64,000 bases of DNA, taken from the NCBI RefSeq assembly GCF_000407365.1, contig NZ_ASVU01000001.1, forward strand, positions 1-64,000. Reading direction: 5' to 3'. Origin of the DNA: Enterococcus asini ATCC 700915. Lineage in GTDB: Bacteria > Bacillota > Bacilli > Lactobacillales > Enterococcaceae. The notes below the pieces were generated by a model, which worked only from the letters and a program-made list of their open reading frames with translations, was not told where the DNA came from and did no database searches. The translations under genes were made by a program, and so were the position numbers. Shown here one piece after another: positions 12,201 to 20,510 of this stretch (the stretch's first letter is position 1; every line of letters begins with the position of its first letter).

Positions 12201-12516
12201 CTTTGCCCTGGGTCATTTTTTGACTGGAAAGTAAGACGAGCTGCTCGTAGCCCTTTTGATTTTTGGCGAACAACAGGAGTTCATTTTCCCCTTTTTGCAC
12301 TGGCGAGTAATAATCCAAATGCAAGCCCATAATCGGTTGAAGCCCCGCCTTTTGGCACGCTTCATAAAACGCCACCGCCCCGGTTAGAACATTTCGGTCA
12401 CAAATCCCAATTGTCTGATAGCCTCGCTCTTTGGCCGCTGTCACATAGCGTTCCACAGAAAGCGTACTTTGCAATAAGGAGAAGGCGGTAACGGTATTTA
12501 ATTGAGGAAACGTCAT
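9223..12516 (-). CDS. dnaE: DNA polymerase III subunit alpha, DnaE type
   Basis: 1097 aa. Replicative polymerase; in Firmicutes DnaE extends RNA primers before handing over to PolC. N-terminal PHP domain, central C-family polymerase domain with catalytic motif PDIDLDIPD preceded by GAGRGSAAGS, a helix-hairpin-helix region, and a C-terminal OB-fold (ILFYVRDIREIRTKKG). Length matches Lactobacillales DnaE, shorter than the E. coli form. GGAGGTATTTTC precedes the ATG. Transcribed toward pfkA, with no clear terminator in between. Confidence 0.97.
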   Translation of the reverse strand: MTFPQLNTVTAFSLLQSTLSVERYVTAAKERGYQTIGICDRNVLTGAVAFYEACQKAGLQPIMGLHLDYYSPVQKGENELLLFAKNQKGYEQLVLLSSQKMTQGKVTLEAFAPFNDLIAVLPERNELQYLLQLHPELLEARYQELAEMFPLFVGRSLDTKADAFSEWTMAKGIPPFALMEVVSLESSELSAVRVMEHIKNGTQIGDLQELDLALGQPLWTEEQVRSRFAQEQPEALAQADAFAADCHWDLPLHQKLYPSYPMTEGNVPDFLRQLCQERLPQRVKQVTAVYQERLEYELSVIHQMGFDDYFLIVWDVMDFAHRQKIVTGAGRGSAAGSLVAYVLSITDVDPIQYDLLFERFLNPERYTMPDIDLDIPDNRREEVLHYVQQKYGPLRMAQIATFGTMAAKMVLRDVARVFGLSQSEANRWSKAVPNKLKITLQEAYDTAPTLRNLVKQSPKNQRLFQIALILEGLPRHVSTHAAGVVISDRDLTELVPLQAGSEDIFLTQFTMNDVEAIGLLKMDFLGLRNLSIIDNTLRGIKQATGREFSQKEIPLDDVETIALFQRGDTSGVFQFESAGIRNVLRRLGPENIEEIAAVNALYRPGPMQNIEHYIQRKKGKEAVSYPDDSLQDILKNTYGIMVYQEQVMQVAAKMAGFSLGQADILRRAIGKKKKAALDEQRTNFVEGAVAQGHPASKANQVYDYIERFADYGFNRAHAFAYSFVGFQMGYLKVHYPGPFYAALLRGTRNNPAKVKEYLAEAKKRRIQILPPDINQSSYGFYLAGLQQIRFGLGSIKGIRRDFIGDIVKERQNQGPFTSLDNFLYRIDSKWRKQELLLPLIEVGAFDSLEPKRRQLASELEGKIQNIQYSGGSMDLLDLMALKVTDIRDYSLEERLNLEEQYLGVYLSGHPAEKYESLAQRRQTRAIAELVPEEKVRILFYVRDIREIRTKKGDLMAFVEGNDPSGELSVTIFPELYRRVRQTFQIGDVLYLEGKVEMSKYNGEMQLIANELAQASELQMQVTETTCYLRISPEQENKAQMQQLFQLIQTHPGAVPVILVYVKSGEKRMLAPEYAVENSAGLQEKLGQLLGFENVVFK

Positions 12517-12617
12517 GAAAATACCTCCAGAAAATTTACAGTTGATGTTTTCTTTACTTCTGCGAAGATTGTGGTAAACTGTGTACGAAAGATTCCCCAG
12601 AAAAGAGGTGCCTTATT

Positions 12618-12797
12618 ATGAAATACATCATTACCCTGTTTTGGGCATTTGTCTTAGGCCAAGTCGTCGGCTATCTAGGTAATGCCTTGATTGGTGCCCC
12701 TTATGATTTTCAACTGACAACCATTTTGTCTTTGATTGTTGGTGTGATTGTCATTTTGATCGGCACAATTGCTCCGCCAAAAGAGTCCGTGCGCTAA
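12618..12797 (+). CDS. YjzD-like small membrane protein (DUF2929)
   Basis: 59 aa, starts MKYIITLFWAF, two hydrophobic segments (about 3-25 and 33-51) and a short charged C-terminus. It matches the DUF2929/YjzD pattern of small Firmicutes membrane proteins, whose function is not established. It is divergent from dnaE. RBS AGAGGTG is 7 nt upstream of the ATG. A strong bidirectional terminator follows. Confidence 0.8.
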   Translation: MKYIITLFWAFVLGQVVGYLGNALIGAPYDFQLTTILSLIVGVIVILIGTIAPPKESVR

Positions 12798-12810
12798 AAC
12801 AGAATCCACA

Positions 12811-12849
12811 GAAAAAACCAGTTACGAACTTATTGTAACTGGTTTTTTT
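12811..12849. terminator. Bidirectional terminator between the DUF2929 gene and the MFS gene
   Basis: CCAGTTAC/GTAACTGG hairpin (12818-12842) with an A-run on the left and a T-run on the right; serves the two convergent genes. Confidence 0.92.
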
Positions 12850-12860
12850 GTGATTTCAAA

Positions 12861-14057
12861 TTAAATTGGATTGCGCAGGTTCTTGCGGAAGTTAAACAAG
12901 GAAATGCCAATGTTGATCAAGACAAAGCCACTGGTCACCCAGAACACCGCCGGATACCCCATGCTGTGAGCCACGGTGGACCCCACCATAGGACCTAAAA
13001 CCTGACCAAAGTTTTGAAACATTTGATTGTAACTGTACACCCGACTGACTCCGGCTGCCGGCGTGATTTTGTTGATTAACGTATTGATGGAAGGCGTCAA
13101 AGCTCCCGTAGAGAAACCTAACAAAAAGCGCAACACCCCTAATTGAAACGGCGTCTTCACAAAGCCCATGGGCACGAAACATACTAAGGATAAAACCAAC
13201 CCAAAGAGCAACACCTTGTGATTGCCGATGCGATCCCCGATTTTGCCTAAGCTTGGAGAGGACAAAATCGCCGATACCCCAGAAACAGAAACGATTAATC
13301 CACTAACAAAGAGAACATTGCTGCTATTGCCACTTAAGTCCCGAATGTACAGTGTCAAAATTGGACTGATGCTGGTAATGCCGATTTGCAAAATCAATGA
13401 GGTCACAAACAAGCCAATCAAGATTTGGAAGTTTTCCATTTGCGCAAAAATATCTTTAATGGGCGCCATTTCCGTCTTTTTAATCGGAGTAAAGTCTTCT
13501 TTGACTAAGACAATCGTCAAAATCGTCGTAATCAACAGGACAACCCCAGTAATGATAAAGACATTCTCCATGCCAAACCACTGAGCTAGCGCACCACCCA
13601 TGGAAGGCCCGATTAGATTCCCCGCAATGGCACCTGTGGCTAACGTTCCTAAAGCCCACCCACTTTTTTCTCGAGGGGCTTGAGAAGCAATCAAAGCCGT
13701 GGCATTGGGAATGTATCCGGACAAAATCCCGGTCATAAACCGCATGAGCAGTAACCAGTAAACATTTGGTACAAAAGCCAAAGAACCCATGGTAAAGGTC
13801 ATCCCCACAGCTGCTCGAATCATCATTAACCGACGACCTTTGCGATCCGCTAAATTCCCCCAAATCGGTGCCACAATGGCCGATGCTAAGGCTGTAACGG
13901 AGATTGCCAAACCGGAGAATAATTCAATTTGACTTTTTGGTGTTCCCAATTGTTCGATATACAATGGAATAAATGGCATCACTAAACTAAAACTGGCTCC
14001 GGTGAAAAAACACCCGACCCATGAAATCAATAGGTTTCGGCGCCAATCAATCTTCAT
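12861..14057 (-). CDS. MFS multidrug efflux transporter, PmrA-like
   Basis: 398 aa with about 12 transmembrane segments. The start (DWRRNLLISWVGCFFTGASFSLVMPF), motif A-like GNLADRKGRR near residues 66-75, and the motif C-like GPSMGG segment near 153 resemble the drug/proton antiporter PmrA of pneumococcus. Expected to expel hydrophobic or cationic drugs using the proton gradient; the substrate cannot be read from sequence. Single gene. Confidence 0.8.
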   Translation of the reverse strand: MKIDWRRNLLISWVGCFFTGASFSLVMPFIPLYIEQLGTPKSQIELFSGLAISVTALASAIVAPIWGNLADRKGRRLMMIRAAVGMTFTMGSLAFVPNVYWLLLMRFMTGILSGYIPNATALIASQAPREKSGWALGTLATGAIAGNLIGPSMGGALAQWFGMENVFIITGVVLLITTILTIVLVKEDFTPIKKTEMAPIKDIFAQMENFQILIGLFVTSLILQIGITSISPILTLYIRDLSGNSSNVLFVSGLIVSVSGVSAILSSPSLGKIGDRIGNHKVLLFGLVLSLVCFVPMGFVKTPFQLGVLRFLLGFSTGALTPSINTLINKITPAAGVSRVYSYNQMFQNFGQVLGPMVGSTVAHSMGYPAVFWVTSGFVLINIGISLFNFRKNLRNPI

Positions 14058-14133
14058 TTCACAACCCTTCTTTCCTATTAACTATACCTTATTTTTTCAC
14101 AAGAGGAAACTCATGACTCTGGAAGCAACACGC

Positions 14134-14171
14134 AAAAAAAGGTTGTCCCCCACACAGGAGACAACCTTTTT
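14134..14171 (-). terminator. Terminator of the purine permease gene
   Basis: GGTTGTC/GACAACC hairpin (14141-14166) with A-run and T-run on either side, 10 nt after the permease stop. Confidence 0.88.
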
Positions 14172-14180
14172 GGTGATTGC

Positions 14181-15605
14181 TTAGAGAATTGCTAAGATGA
14201 CAAAGTTCGCGATAAAGAGTAAGTCTACTACCCAAATAATTGGGGACACTTCTTTGGCTTTGCCTTTAATGGTCTTCGTCAAAGTATAAAAGATGAAGCC
14301 CGCTGCGATCCCATAAGAAATGCTGTAGCATAAGCCCATGAAAATGGAAGCAAAGAATGCTGGAACTGCTTCTTCCAAATCTGTCCAGTTGATATCCGCA
14401 AAGGAGGCTACCATCATTACCCCAACCAAGATCAAAGCCGGTGCAGTGGCTTGGGTTGGTACGATGGAAATCAGTGGTGAAAACAGACTAGACAAAGCAA
14501 AGAGAGCGGCTACGACTACCGAAGTCAAACCAGTCCGACCCCCGGCACCGATTCCGGCTGCAGATTCCACGTAAGTCGTTGTATTAGAAGTTCCGACGAT
14601 GGCCCCAACAGAAGTTGCGATTGCATCAGCAAAAAGGGCTTTGTCCATTTTTGTATTGAAGCCACGGCTGTCATCCAAAGCATCTTCGTCTTCTTTAGAG
14701 AAGATTCCTGTGCGACGACCCGTTCCGATAAAGGTACCGATTGTATCAAAAGTATCCGATAAACTAAAAGCAATAATTGTCATTAATACTTGAGGGATTT
14801 TTGAGCTATCTGCAAACAAAGACTGCATGCCATCTTTACCAAAAGCCGCACCAAACGTGGTCCCTAATTCATTAATGGAAGCTCCTAGAGAATTAGCTTT
14901 CCAATCGATAGCAGATAAATCGACTACACCCATCAAAATTCCGATAATCGTTGTCGCAACGATTCCGATTAAAATGCCACCTTTGACATTTTTAACTACC
15001 AATAAGGTGGTTAATACTAACCCGATTAAAGCTAAGATCACGCCAGCGTTGTTGAAGTTTGCCAATGCTGGAACGATACCGCCATTTGCCACCAAACTTG
15101 TTTCAGCATCTCCGGAAACGATGTTGGCTTTTTCCACGGTGAAGTTCAATAGGTTGGCATTTTTAATCCCTACATAGGCTACGAAAATCCCGATCCCGCC
15201 ACCGATTGCGTGTTGCAAGCTTTCTGGAATCGCATGGATGATCATCTTCCGAATCCGAGTTACCGTAATAAAGATATTAATCAAACCGCAGATGAAAACC
15301 ATGGCCAATGCTTGTTGCCAAGAATAACCTAAACCAAAAACAACTGTATAAGTAAAGAAAGCATTTAACCCCATCCCTGGTGCTTGGGCATAGGGTACGT
15401 TAGCGAATAACCCCATCACCAAAGTCCCGATCACAGAAGCCACAATCGTTGCTAGGAACACCGCTTGAAACGGCATACCTGAAAGGGATAAAATCGAGGG
15501 ATTGACGAACAAGATGTAACTCATGGCAAAGAAGGTCGTCACCCCTGCCATCATTTCAGTGGAGACCGTTGTGTTGTTTTCCTTTAATTTGAAAAACTTT
15601 TCCAT
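14181..15605 (-). CDS. Hypoxanthine/guanine permease, AzgA/PbuG-type NCS2 family
   Basis: 474 aa, multi-spanning. Signature elements of the AzgA/PbuG branch: STEMMAGVTTFFAMSYILFVNP at the N-terminus region, PGMGLNAFF near residue 76, and a conserved SDTFDTIGTFIGTGRR segment near 278. Imports purine bases by proton symport. RBS AAGGAGAG upstream of the ATG. The upstream region carries a sigma-A promoter and a PurBox-like sequence, consistent with purine-controlled expression. Exact base specificity (hypoxanthine, guanine or adenine) is unknown. Confidence 0.88.
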   Translation of the reverse strand: MEKFFKLKENNTTVSTEMMAGVTTFFAMSYILFVNPSILSLSGMPFQAVFLATIVASVIGTLVMGLFANVPYAQAPGMGLNAFFTYTVVFGLGYSWQQALAMVFICGLINIFITVTRIRKMIIHAIPESLQHAIGGGIGIFVAYVGIKNANLLNFTVEKANIVSGDAETSLVANGGIVPALANFNNAGVILALIGLVLTTLLVVKNVKGGILIGIVATTIIGILMGVVDLSAIDWKANSLGASINELGTTFGAAFGKDGMQSLFADSSKIPQVLMTIIAFSLSDTFDTIGTFIGTGRRTGIFSKEDEDALDDSRGFNTKMDKALFADAIATSVGAIVGTSNTTTYVESAAGIGAGGRTGLTSVVVAALFALSSLFSPLISIVPTQATAPALILVGVMMVASFADINWTDLEEAVPAFFASIFMGLCYSISYGIAAGFIFYTLTKTIKGKAKEVSPIIWVVDLLFIANFVILAIL

Positions 15606-15673
15606 GTTAAAATTCTCTCCTTAATCAATATGAATAGTAAGATAATTGCTGTGGGAATACCCCAACGAGACTG

Positions 15674-15702
15674 ATTATAGGTAGAATTAGCGTAAAAAGC
15701 AA
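15674..15702 (-). promoter_or_regulatory. Promoter of the purine permease gene
   Basis: Minus strand TTGCTT (15697-15702), 17 nt spacer, perfect TATAAT (15674-15679), about 70 nt upstream of the start codon. Confidence 0.75.
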
Positions 15703-15736
15703 ACATTCCAATGATAATTCCGATAATTATCCGGTT

Positions 15737-15749
15737 AATGTTCGTGTTT
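15737..15749 (-). promoter_or_regulatory. PurBox-like sequence upstream of the purine permease
   Basis: Minus strand AAACACGAACATT resembles the Gram-positive PurR box (A-rich, then CCGAACAWT) with one mismatch in the core. It lies about 35 nt upstream of the -35 box. No purine riboswitch aptamer was seen. Inference. Confidence 0.4.
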
Positions 15750-15964
15750 TAGATATTTTTGTCGAATAAAATCAATTTATAAAGGTAAATCATTCGTATT
15801 TATTTCTGATACGGAAAGTTTTCCTTTTGCCTTTTGCTCTTCAGTTCTTCCAGAAGGCTAAACTTTTTCCTAAACTACCGGGGAAATCTTTTTGCAAATT
15901 TTGTGAAAACGCAAAATTATGTTACACTAAAACGACAAATGAAACGAAAGCGGGGATCAATCCC

Positions 15965-16789
15965 ATGACACAAAAATTAATCGCCATCGACTTGGATGGG
16001 ACGACTTTAAACGCCCAATCGCTGATTACACCAAAAACCAAAGCAGTCTTACAAGAGACCGTGAAAGCCGGTCATATCGTTAGTATTGCCACTGGCCGCC
16101 CATTTCGTATGAGCGAACAGTTTTACAAAGAATTAGGTCTAACAAGCCCCATGGTCAATTTCAATGGTGCTTTAGTTCATCTTCCTCACCGTAACTGGTC
16201 TTTTGAGTCCGAGACTCTATTCAGCCGAGACATCGTTTTTGACATCTTAGCGCAAAAAGACGAATTACAATTGGACTATGTGGCTGCCGAAAATCGCGAT
16301 ACCTTCTTCGTGGATCGCATTGATTTTGATGATGCATACCTCTTCTCCAATCAAAAACCCACAGAAGCCAATCTCTTGAAAAATCTCAAGAGCAATCCTA
16401 CTTCCATGTTGGTCCAAACAACCAACGAAATGGCCGATACGGTAGCCAAACGTTTGACTGCCCAATATTCGGACTATGTAGACGTGCGGACTTGGGGTGG
16501 CCCGAAAGCCATTTTAGAAATTGTCGCTAAAGGCATTGAAAAAGCTCGGGGTGTCAAAATTATCGCGGACGCTTTGCACATCGACCGTCAAAACATCATG
16601 GCCTTTGGGGATGAACACAACGATGTGGAAATGTTGGAATACGCTGGCTGGGGCGTGGCTATGGCCAATGGTTCCGTCGGTGCCAAAGCTGCGGCCAACG
16701 ACCAAACAGACAAACCTAACACCGAAGACGGTTTGGCAGACTACTTAGAAACTCGTTTGCTAAAAAAAGTCGCAGAAAAAAGTGCATAA
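15965..16789 (+). CDS. Cof-type HAD-IIB sugar phosphatase
   Basis: 274 aa. HAD motif I DLDGT with Asp9 and Asp11, motif II ATGRP near residue 41, and C-terminal motif IV GDEHNDVEML near 213. Family members dephosphorylate sugar phosphates or flavin/PLP-type phosphates; substrate unknown. The start chosen is the ATG at 15965 (MTQKLIAIDLDGT); the reading frame is open for 46 codons further upstream but that part crosses the promoter region (TTGTGA/TACACT near 15910-15937). Ends at a terminator. Confidence 0.85.
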   Translation: MTQKLIAIDLDGTTLNAQSLITPKTKAVLQETVKAGHIVSIATGRPFRMSEQFYKELGLTSPMVNFNGALVHLPHRNWSFESETLFSRDIVFDILAQKDELQLDYVAAENRDTFFVDRIDFDDAYLFSNQKPTEANLLKNLKSNPTSMLVQTTNEMADTVAKRLTAQYSDYVDVRTWGGPKAILEIVAKGIEKARGVKIIADALHIDRQNIMAFGDEHNDVEMLEYAGWGVAMANGSVGAKAAANDQTDKPNTEDGLADYLETRLLKKVAEKSA

Positions 16790-16803
16790 ATTCATTGAAA
16801 TAT

Positions 16804-16840
16804 AAAAAAACCGGGATGCCAAAAGCTCCCGGGTTTTTTA
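16804..16840 (+). terminator. Terminator of the HAD phosphatase gene
   Basis: CCGGGA/TCCCGG hairpin (16811-16832) followed by six T. Confidence 0.85.
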
Positions 16841-16845
16841 CAAGT

Positions 16846-16883
16846 AAAAAGCGACGATTCCTTTTTCGGAATCGTCGCTTTTT
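16846..16883 (-). terminator. Terminator of the VTT membrane protein gene
   Basis: GCGACGATTCC/GGAATCGTCGC stem (16851-16878) flanked by A5 and T5; usable from both sides and placed just after the leftward gene. Confidence 0.88.
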
Positions 16884-16893
16884 GATTCAATCA

Positions 16894-17490
16894 TTAGCCT
16901 AAGAAACCACTTAGGAAGGTACCGCCATAAATCAAAGCCATACTATAAAGGAAAGTTGACATTGGTTTTGCCAGTAAAATAATCAAAGTAAACTTTTTAA
17001 GAGAAATATTTGTCAAGCCCGCCATCAAACACAGGGCATCATCAGGAGCTACCGGTAAAAAGATCGCTAAAGCAAACAATTTATCAAAACGATTTTGATT
17101 GTCCAACCAACCGATATAACGATTGTAAGTCTTTTCCCCAATCATCCCCAGGATAAATTTCTTCCCGTAACGGCGACCCAATAAGAAGATAATCACAGAA
17201 CCGATACAAATTCCTAGGTAATTGTAGACAAAGCCCATCATCGGTCCAAAGATTAACACCCCGGCCGCATTGGAGACCCCACCGGGAATAATCGGAATCA
17301 CCACTTGTAAAATCTGTAGCGCCATAAAGATCAATGGTCCCAAGATCGTGTTTGTCCCAACCAAGCCTCGCAAGGCATTGATGTCTTTAAACACACCTAA
17401 ATTAATAAAATAGATTGTGAGGGCTAGGGAAATACCGACGCCAATAATGGAAATCGCATTGATTAACTTTCTTGATGCAGCCACACTCAT
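16894..17490 (-). CDS. TVP38/TMEM64 family (VTT domain) membrane protein
   Basis: 198 aa from ATG 17490 (MSVAASRKL), 9 nt after AAAGGAG; the in-frame ATG at 17499 overlaps the RBS. Five to six membrane segments. The VTT/DedA-like core with IIPGGVSNAAGVLIFGP and the FLPVAPDDALCLMAG re-entrant motif is clear. Related proteins are implicated in lipid scrambling/undecaprenyl-phosphate flipping; the role of this one is not established. Apparently monocistronic. Confidence 0.8.
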   Translation of the reverse strand: MSVAASRKLINAISIIGVGISLALTIYFINLGVFKDINALRGLVGTNTILGPLIFMALQILQVVIPIIPGGVSNAAGVLIFGPMMGFVYNYLGICIGSVIIFLLGRRYGKKFILGMIGEKTYNRYIGWLDNQNRFDKLFALAIFLPVAPDDALCLMAGLTNISLKKFTLIILLAKPMSTFLYSMALIYGGTFLSGFLG

Positions 17491-17674
17491 GGGATTCATC
17501 TCCTTTACTACTTCCCCTTCATTATAAAAGAAAAGTCATTGCTTGGCGATTTTTTTAAGTGAATTTAACCAAACAACATTGTAAGATTTATATTTTCGTA
17601 ATCACTGTCCTTACTTCTCTTTTAGTATAGAAGATTTCTCGCAAATTCCCATCGGACCTTAGTCTGAATTTTCC

Positions 17675-18133
17675 TTAAGCCTTTTTACGCGTTGCATTTG
17701 AATGATTTTTCACCTTTTGAATCAGATTTTCCACCACACCAGTAACTAAAAAGCCCCCGGCAATGGCTCCCGCTGTAACGAGAACGATCACCGCATTTTC
17801 TGCCGCCATAGCGTTATCCCCTAGAACGAGTTCCCGCACCGCCTTATATGCCGGTCCTCCCGGTACTAGGGGCACTAAACTAGGAATATTAAAGATAATC
17901 ATGGGCATCTTTTTATGACGAGAAAAATAAATGCTCAAACAACCGATCACAAAAGCGTCTAAGAAGTTGGAAAAACCCAGTCCCCAAGAAGCTTCCCGCA
18001 AGCCCCAATAGAGCATCCAGCCAATCGTTCCGGTGATCCCAGTGCTAATCAAAGCTCGTTTCGGAATATTGGTTAAAATGCCAAAAGTAATGGTACTAAG
18101 AAAACTAAATGCCACTTGAATAAAAATGGTCAT
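17675..18133 (-). CDS. Threonine/serine exporter ThrE, C-terminal half (ThrE_2/YjjB-like)
   Basis: 152 aa, about five membrane segments, with the conserved SLVPLVPGGPAYKAVREL stretch of the ThrE_2 domain. Start is ATG 18133, which shares its A with the TGA stop of the upstream gene (TGATG) and has GGAGGTG upstream. Split ThrE proteins work as two subunits; this one should pair with the product of the overlapping upstream gene to export Thr/Ser or small acids. Substrate is inferred from family only. Confidence 0.82.
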   Translation of the reverse strand: MTIFIQVAFSFLSTITFGILTNIPKRALISTGITGTIGWMLYWGLREASWGLGFSNFLDAFVIGCLSIYFSRHKKMPMIIFNIPSLVPLVPGGPAYKAVRELVLGDNAMAAENAVIVLVTAGAIAGGFLVTGVVENLIQKVKNHSNATRKKA

Positions 18134-18891
18134 CAAAATGCACCTCCACTAATCGATAGTACAAAAGCAATACCCATGCCAATCGCCGCCGCGGTAAACA
18201 CGGCTTCGATTCCTCGGGAAGTCCCACTGATTAAATCCCCTGCCATAATATCGCGAAAGGAATTGGTAATCGCTACTCCTGGCACTAAGGGCATCACCGC
18301 ACCGATAATCAAATTGTCCGCATTTTGCGCCACACCGATTTTAACACTCAAAACCGCCAATAAGCCGATTACCACCGCTGCCGCAAACATATCTAAAAAA
18401 CTAATGCGCAGCCATTTCTTCACTAAATAAGCAGTTAAAAACCCTAACGCTCCGATAACAAAAGTAGCAGGAAAGTCAAACCAGGAGCCGCCAAAAATAT
18501 ACATCAATGTACAGCTAACGATCCCCGCACTAATCACCTGCGTACTTAAGTGAAAACTCGGTGTCTTTTGCTGTGCCACCAAAAGCTGTTGATACAACTC
18601 TTCTAAGGAAAGAGCTCCTGCGGCAAACTCTCGAGAAAGACGATTGACGGCAACCACTTTTTCCAAATTAATCGCCCGCTCGTGAACTTCTTCTAAAAGG
18701 CAATAGGCTTCTTCTTTAAAACCCATAAATAATCCAGTAGCTGTCACATAGCTGACACAGTCTACTTCCCCGGCATTTGCAGCGATGCGATTCATCGTGT
18801 CTTCCACCCGGTACACCTCGGAACCATTTTCCATCATAATCTTTCCTGCTAGTACACAGGTTTTTAAAATTAATTTTTTACGCGTCTCCAA
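18133..18891 (-). CDS. Threonine/serine exporter ThrE, N-terminal half (DUF1212/YjjP-like)
   Basis: 252 aa. A cytosolic N-terminal region (CVLAGKIMMENGSEVYRVED, the conserved DUF1212 pattern) is followed by five membrane segments from about residue 115, including LVPGVAITNSFRDIMAGD. It starts with TTG at 18891, supported by AGGAGG 6 nt upstream; the first ATG would remove part of the conserved N-terminus. Operon with the ThrE_2-type gene. Confidence 0.82.
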   Translation of the reverse strand: METRKKLILKTCVLAGKIMMENGSEVYRVEDTMNRIAANAGEVDCVSYVTATGLFMGFKEEAYCLLEEVHERAINLEKVVAVNRLSREFAAGALSLEELYQQLLVAQQKTPSFHLSTQVISAGIVSCTLMYIFGGSWFDFPATFVIGALGFLTAYLVKKWLRISFLDMFAAAVVIGLLAVLSVKIGVAQNADNLIIGAVMPLVPGVAITNSFRDIMAGDLISGTSRGIEAVFTAAAIGMGIAFVLSISGGAF

Positions 18892-19213
18892 AGTGTTCCT
18901 CCTCTTAGCATTACAGATGCTATTTTACGTTATTTCATCCAATCAAAAAAGGAATTATTCCAATGAGTATTATCTTTCTAACGATAACTAAGTGAATCCA
19001 TCTTTTCAACTAAAAAATCACACCAATTTCAAATACCAGCAGACAATTCACGCATCATACACTTAATTAAATAAAGTGAGTTATTTTCGTTTTTCTTTAA
19101 TTACCCTTTTAAATATAACGAGGAAATGTATATCGTTTGCCCAAAACGAGGTCTTTACTATACAATATCATCAGGGATTCTAAATGTTATAATAAAAAGG
19201 GAGGAGTAATGTT
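18892..19213. other. Divergent intergenic region (exporter / TetR)
   Basis: AT-rich, no gene seen. It should hold the leftward exporter promoter and the rightward TetR promoter: a TATAAT at 19188-19193 lies 20 nt upstream of the TetR gene RBS (weak -35). AACGAGG occurs twice (about 19118 and 19145) and could be an operator, but this is only a short repeat. Confidence 0.4.
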
Positions 19214-19777
19214 ATGCGTCGCAAAGTTTACACGAAAGATCAAATCCTAAAAGCCGCCTATGATGTCATCTCCACAGAAGGCTTTAGCAAATTTACTGCG
19301 CGAAATATCGCCAAGAAAATGGGGATTTCCACGCAGCCCATCTATTTGGAATTTAAAAACATGCAAGATCTGAAAAACACCTTGGTTGAAACGGTGATGA
19401 AAGACTTGCATGAGAATGCCTTTCCAAAACCCCACACAGGCAATGAACTGATCGACCTCGGAATCAATTATATCAATTTTGCTCGAGAAAATCGCAATTT
19501 GTATGTTTCCTTGTATGTGGATGAATACGGTGGGGGGGAACTGATGCACCAATTCTCCTATGATTACTTTAAAAATCTAGTGAAACGTGACCCTGCGTAC
19601 AGTCACCTTAATGAAGATCAAATCGCTCTCTTACACGAAAGCACTTGGATTACCGTTTCTGGGATTGCTTCCTTGATGTCTTCTGGGATCATCAATCCTA
19701 CCGAAGAAGAAATCATCAAATTAATCGAACGTGCGATTGAAAGTACCTTAGATAGTAAAGCATTCAAAGCTCTTTAA
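19214..19777 (+). CDS. TetR/AcrR-family transcriptional regulator
   Basis: 187 aa. The N-terminal HTH domain (residues about 6-52, with TARNIAKKMGISTQPIYLEFKNM) is typical of TetR; the C-terminal domain, presumed to bind ligand, is all-helical and not recognisable. GGGAGGAGTA RBS. It may control the divergent ThrE-type exporter or itself; neither is shown. Ends with a strong terminator before the tRNA gene. Confidence 0.85.
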   Translation: MRRKVYTKDQILKAAYDVISTEGFSKFTARNIAKKMGISTQPIYLEFKNMQDLKNTLVETVMKDLHENAFPKPHTGNELIDLGINYINFARENRNLYVSLYVDEYGGGELMHQFSYDYFKNLVKRDPAYSHLNEDQIALLHESTWITVSGIASLMSSGIINPTEEEIIKLIERAIESTLDSKAFKAL

Positions 19778-19783
19778 ACCGAT

Positions 19784-19822
19784 AAAAAAAGTGTCTCCCT
19801 TGGTTCGGGAGACACTTTTTTT
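19784..19822 (+). terminator. Terminator of the TetR gene
   Basis: GTGTCTCCC/GGGAGACAC hairpin (19791-19815) followed by seven T. Confidence 0.92.
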
Positions 19823-19824
19823 GC

Positions 19825-19852
19825 TTGACAAATTCCGTTTTTCAGGCAAAAT
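19825..19852 (+). promoter_or_regulatory. Candidate tRNA-Ser promoter
   Basis: TTGACA (19825-19830), 16 nt, then CAAAAT (19847-19852), 14 nt before the tRNA 5' end. The -35 is perfect, the -10 is weak. Confidence 0.4.
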
Positions 19853-19866
19853 AGAACATGTGCTTT

Positions 19867-19955
19867 GGAGAGTTGGCAGAGTGGTAATGCAACGGACTCG
19901 AAATCCGTCGAACCGCCTTTAAAGCGGTGCAGGGGTTCAAATCCCCTACTCTCCT
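19867..19955 (+). tRNA. tRNA-Ser (anticodon CGA)
   Basis: 89 nt cloverleaf: acceptor stem GGAGAGT/ACTCTCC, anticodon stem ACGGA/TCCGT with loop CTCGAAA (anticodon CGA, reading UCG), long variable arm CCGC...GCGG typical of serine tRNA, and T-arm GGGGTTCAAATCCCC. CCA is not encoded. Its 3' end is the attachment site of the integrated element, and the gene is restored intact by the element's left end. Confidence 0.96.
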
Positions 19956-19956
19956 T
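19940..19956 (+). repeat. attL core (17 bp direct repeat)
   Basis: AATCCCCTACTCTCCTT inside the 3' part of tRNA-Ser; identical copy at 30749-30765. Confidence 0.9.
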
Positions 19957-20009
19957 ATATAAAGAAAGAAACCCCGTCCTATCGAGGTTTCTAACAGTTA
20001 GATTTACTT

Positions 20010-20031
20010 TTGACTTGAATTTGACTTGATT
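20010..20031 (+). repeat. Left integrase arm-type repeats
   Basis: TTGACTTGAA followed by TTTGACTTGATT: the motif TTTGACTTGA in tandem at 12 bp spacing, about 55 bp inside attL. The same tandem occurs at the right end, so these are likely arm sites bound by the integrase N-terminal domain. Confidence 0.7.
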
Positions 20032-20099
20032 CAAAAAAAAATCACTCATAAGCGCTGGGGGCATTAGCATTTGTCAGTTATTGGCAAGTGCTTTTTATT

Positions 20100-20402
20100 A
20101 TGTACAAGGAGGCCCCTCGCTATTACACAAGGGGCGCTATGTTCGTTAAAAAAATGAAAGAAATCCGCTCCCAAATTCTTAAACAAGTGAAAGAAGAGTA
20201 CGAACACCGAGGAGTGTCTACTGTACCATGCATCACTCACTGGCTAAACGGCGTCGAAAAACCATTTACCAGCTCCGTTATTATTTTTTTGAACGTTCAT
20301 ATTCCACAACTTTTCCTAGTCCAGTCAGTTTGCAACCTGACCTACAATTTTCAGTCCGATAAAAAGCCTGGTAATTACCTAGTATACTTAGTTACATTTT
20401 AA
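20100..20402 (+). CDS. Possible small ORF at the left end of the element
   Basis: 100 codons from ATG 20100. The first part (to about residue 55, including KKMKEIRSQILKQVKEEYEH) looks coding and could be helical; the rest is AT-rich and hydrophobic and less convincing. An AAGGGG stretch precedes an internal ATG at 20139. It faces the leftward late genes. It may be a real accessory gene, a decayed gene or chance. Confidence 0.25.
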   Translation: MYKEAPRYYTRGAMFVKKMKEIRSQILKQVKEEYEHRGVSTVPCITHWLNGVEKPFTSSVIIFLNVHIPQLFLVQSVCNLTYNFQSDKKPGNYLVYLVTF

Positions 20403-20510
20403 CATGATCCCGACTAGGTTTCTAGAATTGCCACTAGCTACACACAGGATTGTTGCTTACAACTACCTGCAAAGCAATGCAAAACGTGCTTAGAATGCTC
20501 CTGTGACGAC

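Noticed and set aside
15606-15826. Purine riboswitch upstream of the permease gene
   Set aside because: I looked for the conserved aptamer core (TATA...GTTTCTACC...) and did not find it; a promoter and PurBox-like motif explain the region better.
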